DNA from: Cellvibrionales bacterium UBA5860
Lineage (GTDB): Bacteria; Pseudomonadota; Gammaproteobacteria; Pseudomonadales; Porticoccaceae
NCBI GenBank assembly: GCA_002431545.1
Contig: DJFY01000091.1
Span: 1,352-9,767 of the forward strand
DNA: 8,416 bases
Direction: 5' to 3'
Shown: one piece after another, positions 6,463-8,416 of the stretch
How positions within the stretch are numbered: the first letter of the stretch is position 1
Layout of the letters: the number at the start of each line of letters is the position of its first letter
Notes under the pieces: generated by a model
Told to the model about the DNA's origin: nothing
Databases searched by the model: none
The model's input: only the letters and a program-made list of their open reading frames with translations
Translations under genes and position numbers: made by a program

Positions 6463-8157
6463 CTAGAAATAGGCTTTAGTGACATACTGGTTCATCATCC
6501 GTTCTGTGTTAAAAAACGACCCGTTAATGGCAATTGCGTTGCGCATCACTGAAATATAATTGTCCCGGTCCTGGTAGTACATCGGCATAATGATATTCTC
6601 CAGTTTTGAATAAAGGATATCGACTTCGCTGGCGGTTATCTCGCTGGCGCTTTCGCCGTGCGGTTCGGAGTTGCCGATGGCCCACCCGGTGACGCCCTCA
6701 ATACAGCCTTCGACCCACCAGCCGTCAAGGATGCTCAACGAGGGCACGCCGTTGATGGCCGCTTTCATGCCGCTGGTACCGGAAGCTTCCATCGGCGGCA
6801 GTGGCGTGTTGAGCCACAGGTCTACGCCGGCTGTCATTATCCGGCCTATATCCATATCGTAGTCGGGTAGATAGGCGACGCGAATAAAGCCATTAAGGTT
6901 GCGGGCGATTTCGAAGATATCGCGAATCAGCGCCTTGCCGGATTGATCTTTCGGATGTGCCTTTCCACTGAAAACAATTTGTAGAGCGCCGCAGTGATCG
7001 ATGATTTTTCTCAATCGGTCAATGTCGGAAAAAATCATGGTCGCGCGCTTGTACTGGGTGGCGCGTCGGGCAAAACCTAGGGTCATGACCTGCTGATCCA
7101 TTCCTATATTGCAAACCTTATTGATATATTCCATCAATGCCCGTTTGGCAGCCTGATGAGCCTGCCAGATATCTTCCTTGTCGATGCTGATAGCATTTCT
7201 AAGCCCCGCATTATCAACTCGCCAGTCCGGTATCTTTCGATCGAACAACGTACGCATGGCGTCGCTTGCCCAGGTGTGTACGTGGATACCATTTGTGATT
7301 GAATCTATGGCGTAACCGGCGAACATTTTTTGCGATGTTTGCCGGTGCTTTTTCGCAACACCGTTGATGTAGTGACTCGAGGATAAGGCCAAATATGTTA
7401 GGTTTAACTCCTGTTCACAACACAGTTCATCAGCGCATTCCTGAAACGGATTGCACTGTTTTAATACGCGGAAAGCCATGTCTGCCGGGAATCTGTCGTG
7501 GCCTGCCGCAACCGGTGTGTGTGTCGTAAATATGCATTGCTGGCGAACTTCGTTTATTTGTTCTGGGGTTGTTTGTGCAGTGCCCTGTTGGCGGGCGAGC
7601 TCCTGCATCAGTTCAAGCACGAGCAGGCTCGAGTGACCTTCATTCATGTGGTAGCGCTCGATTCCGTTATGGCCGAGAGCCCGTAGTATTCGTATCCCGC
7701 CAATACCCAGGATTGCTTCCTGGCAGAGCCGGTAATAATCGTCGCCGCCATAGAGGTGATCGGTCAATTTGCGGTCAAACTCAGTATTGTCGTCGCAATC
7801 GGTATCGAGGAGATAGACCGATACCGCCTGTCCACTGAATCCGGAAATGTCATACCGCCACGCACGAACTTTAACTTCCCTGTCTTCCAATTTGACGGAA
7901 ATCCTGGCGTCAACCGGCGCAAGATAATCGCCGACCGGCCACTGCACAGACTCTTCTGTTTGGTTGCCGAGGTCATCCAGGCGCTGGCGAAAGTAACCCT
8001 TGCGGGATAACAGCGTGACTGCTACTAACGGCAGACCAGCGTCTGCCGCGGAGCGAAGCGTATCTCCGGCCAATACACCCAGGCCTCCGGAATAGGTCGG
8101 AATCGCCGACTCCAGGGCAATCTCCATGGAAAAATAGGCAATGCTGGCGTTTGTCAT
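6463..8157 (-). CDS. glgP: Alpha-glucan (glycogen) phosphorylase, short form, GT35
   Basis: The 564-residue product splits alpha-1,4 bonds at glycogen ends with phosphate to give glucose-1-phosphate, using pyridoxal phosphate. Motifs in order: YSGGLGVLAGDTLRSAADAG (22-41), MNEGHSS (171-177), TTHTPVAAGHDRF (211-223), TNGIHVHTW (288-296), FARRATQYKR (362-371), FSGKAHPKD (396-404) and EASGTSGMKAAINGVP (457-472). K465 in the last motif is the expected PLP-binding lysine. The length and the MTNASIAYFSMEIALE start fit the short TIGR02094-like group, not the long enzyme of about 800 residues found in E. coli. An upstream in-frame ATG at 8259 would add 34 residues lying inside xfp and is rejected; the ATG at 8157 has GAGG 8 nt upstream. 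It starts 10 bp after the xfp stop, so the two are surely one transcript. The long allosteric N-terminal region is absent, suggesting simple regulation. Confidence 0.93.
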   Translation of the reverse strand: MTNASIAYFSMEIALESAIPTYSGGLGVLAGDTLRSAADAGLPLVAVTLLSRKGYFRQRLDDLGNQTEESVQWPVGDYLAPVDARISVKLEDREVKVRAWRYDISGFSGQAVSVYLLDTDCDDNTEFDRKLTDHLYGGDDYYRLCQEAILGIGGIRILRALGHNGIERYHMNEGHSSLLVLELMQELARQQGTAQTTPEQINEVRQQCIFTTHTPVAAGHDRFPADMAFRVLKQCNPFQECADELCCEQELNLTYLALSSSHYINGVAKKHRQTSQKMFAGYAIDSITNGIHVHTWASDAMRTLFDRKIPDWRVDNAGLRNAISIDKEDIWQAHQAAKRALMEYINKVCNIGMDQQVMTLGFARRATQYKRATMIFSDIDRLRKIIDHCGALQIVFSGKAHPKDQSGKALIRDIFEIARNLNGFIRVAYLPDYDMDIGRIMTAGVDLWLNTPLPPMEASGTSGMKAAINGVPSLSILDGWWVEGCIEGVTGWAIGNSEPHGESASEITASEVDILYSKLENIIMPMYYQDRDNYISVMRNAIAINGSFFNTERMMNQYVTKAYF

Positions 8158-8165
8158 CCGCCGAG

Positions 8166-8169
8166 CCTC
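8166..8169 (-). promoter_or_regulatory. Ribosome binding site of glgP overlapping the xfp stop codon
   Basis: On the minus strand the xfp stop TGA (8170-8168) runs into GG, giving TGAGG. The GAGG is 8 nt before the glgP ATG at 8157. It fixes the glgP start and implies that ribosomes ending xfp can reinitiate on glgP. Confidence 0.75.
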
Positions 8170-8416
8170 AAGTAGTCTCGGTATCGAAATAGGGCCATTT
8201 CCAGTGGCGAATTTCAGGCATATCCTCCCCGTGATGGACAATGTATTGCTTGTGCTCAATCAATTTGTTGTGCATTAACTGCTTCAGGTGGGCTGCACGC
8301 GAGCCCAGCTGTGGCACCCGGTCGATTACATCACTGACCAGGTGAAAGCGATCGAGGTCGTTGCGCACCGCCATGTCGAACGGCGTGGTGGTGGTGCCTT
8401 CCTCTTTGTAGCCGCG
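8168..8416 (-). CDS. xfp: Phosphoketolase C-terminus (xylulose-5-P/fructose-6-P phosphoketolase), 5' partial
   Basis: Eighty-two residues are present, running from the window edge to TGA at 8170-8168. Phosphoketolase is a thiamine-diphosphate enzyme that splits xylulose-5-phosphate and/or fructose-6-phosphate with phosphate, giving acetyl-phosphate plus glyceraldehyde-3-phosphate or erythrose-4-phosphate. The fragment matches the characteristic tail of the family: GTTTTPFDMAVRNDLDRFHL (residues 7-26), then DVIDRVPQLGSRAAHL, then HHGEDMPEIRHWKWP close to the end. The last seven residues (YFDTETT) extend beyond the usual final W-x-W-P. The thiamine-binding part and about 700 further residues lie outside the window. 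Substrate preference cannot be read from this end. It is the first visible gene of the leftward unit with glgP. Confidence 0.92.
   Translation of the reverse strand, partial: RGYKEEGTTTTPFDMAVRNDLDRFHLVSDVIDRVPQLGSRAAHLKQLMHNKLIEHKQYIVHHGEDMPEIRHWKWPYFDTETT

Noticed and set aside
8158..8259. N-terminal extension of glgP from the ATG at 8259
   Set aside because: It lies in xfp coding sequence in another frame. The family-typical start MTNASIAYFSMEIALE and a GAGG site support 8157.

Overview
This window looks like a piece of an ordinary bacterial chromosome. It holds seven protein genes and no recognisable insertion sequence, CRISPR array, tRNA or rRNA. The mix of a hydrogenase maturation gene (hypE), two CNNM/CorC-type membrane proteins and a glycogen phosphorylase/phosphoketolase pair would suit a proteobacterium with flexible energy metabolism, perhaps an H2-using or autotrophic gammaproteobacterium. 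That assignment is inference from gene content and protein style, not from a marker gene.

Left half, plus strand. The window opens inside hypE, whose last 202 codons end in the catalytic C-terminal cysteine (P-R-I-C-stop). A 317-bp gap without a convincing gene follows. It contains three imperfect 11-bp direct repeats and a small palindrome just before the next start codon. Two consecutive genes (927-2273 and 2266-3528, overlapping by 8 bp) each encode a DUF21/CNNM membrane domain, a CBS-domain pair and a CorC_HlyC domain. They are probably co-translated paralogues involved in Mg2+/cation transport.

Centre. The plus-strand and minus-strand transcription units converge on a 165-bp gap (3529-3693) that holds a weak hairpin and short repeats.

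Right half, minus strand, in transcription order from the right edge. First is the C-terminal end of phosphoketolase (xfp, partial). Ten bases after it comes a short-form alpha-glucan (glycogen) phosphorylase, whose Shine-Dalgarno sequence overlaps the xfp stop codon. After a 432-bp gap with a strong composite inverted repeat comes a beta-CASP metallo-beta-lactamase RNase-like protein, and then a LOG-family nucleotide-binding protein. These last two lie in the same reading frame, separated by one TGA and 13 sense codons.

Functionally, the phosphorylase would release glucose-1-phosphate from glycogen. After conversion to fructose-6-phosphate, phosphoketolase would split it to acetyl-phosphate and erythrose-4-phosphate, a short route from storage polysaccharide to acetyl-phosphate and ATP. 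The RNase-like and LOG-like genes may be part of the same neighbourhood, but the sequence does not prove a functional link. I see no convincing undescribed system. The items most worth a second look are the in-frame TGA junction, the composite hairpin at 6277-6313, the repeats upstream of the first CNNM gene, and a possible 42-codon frame overlapping the end of glgP.
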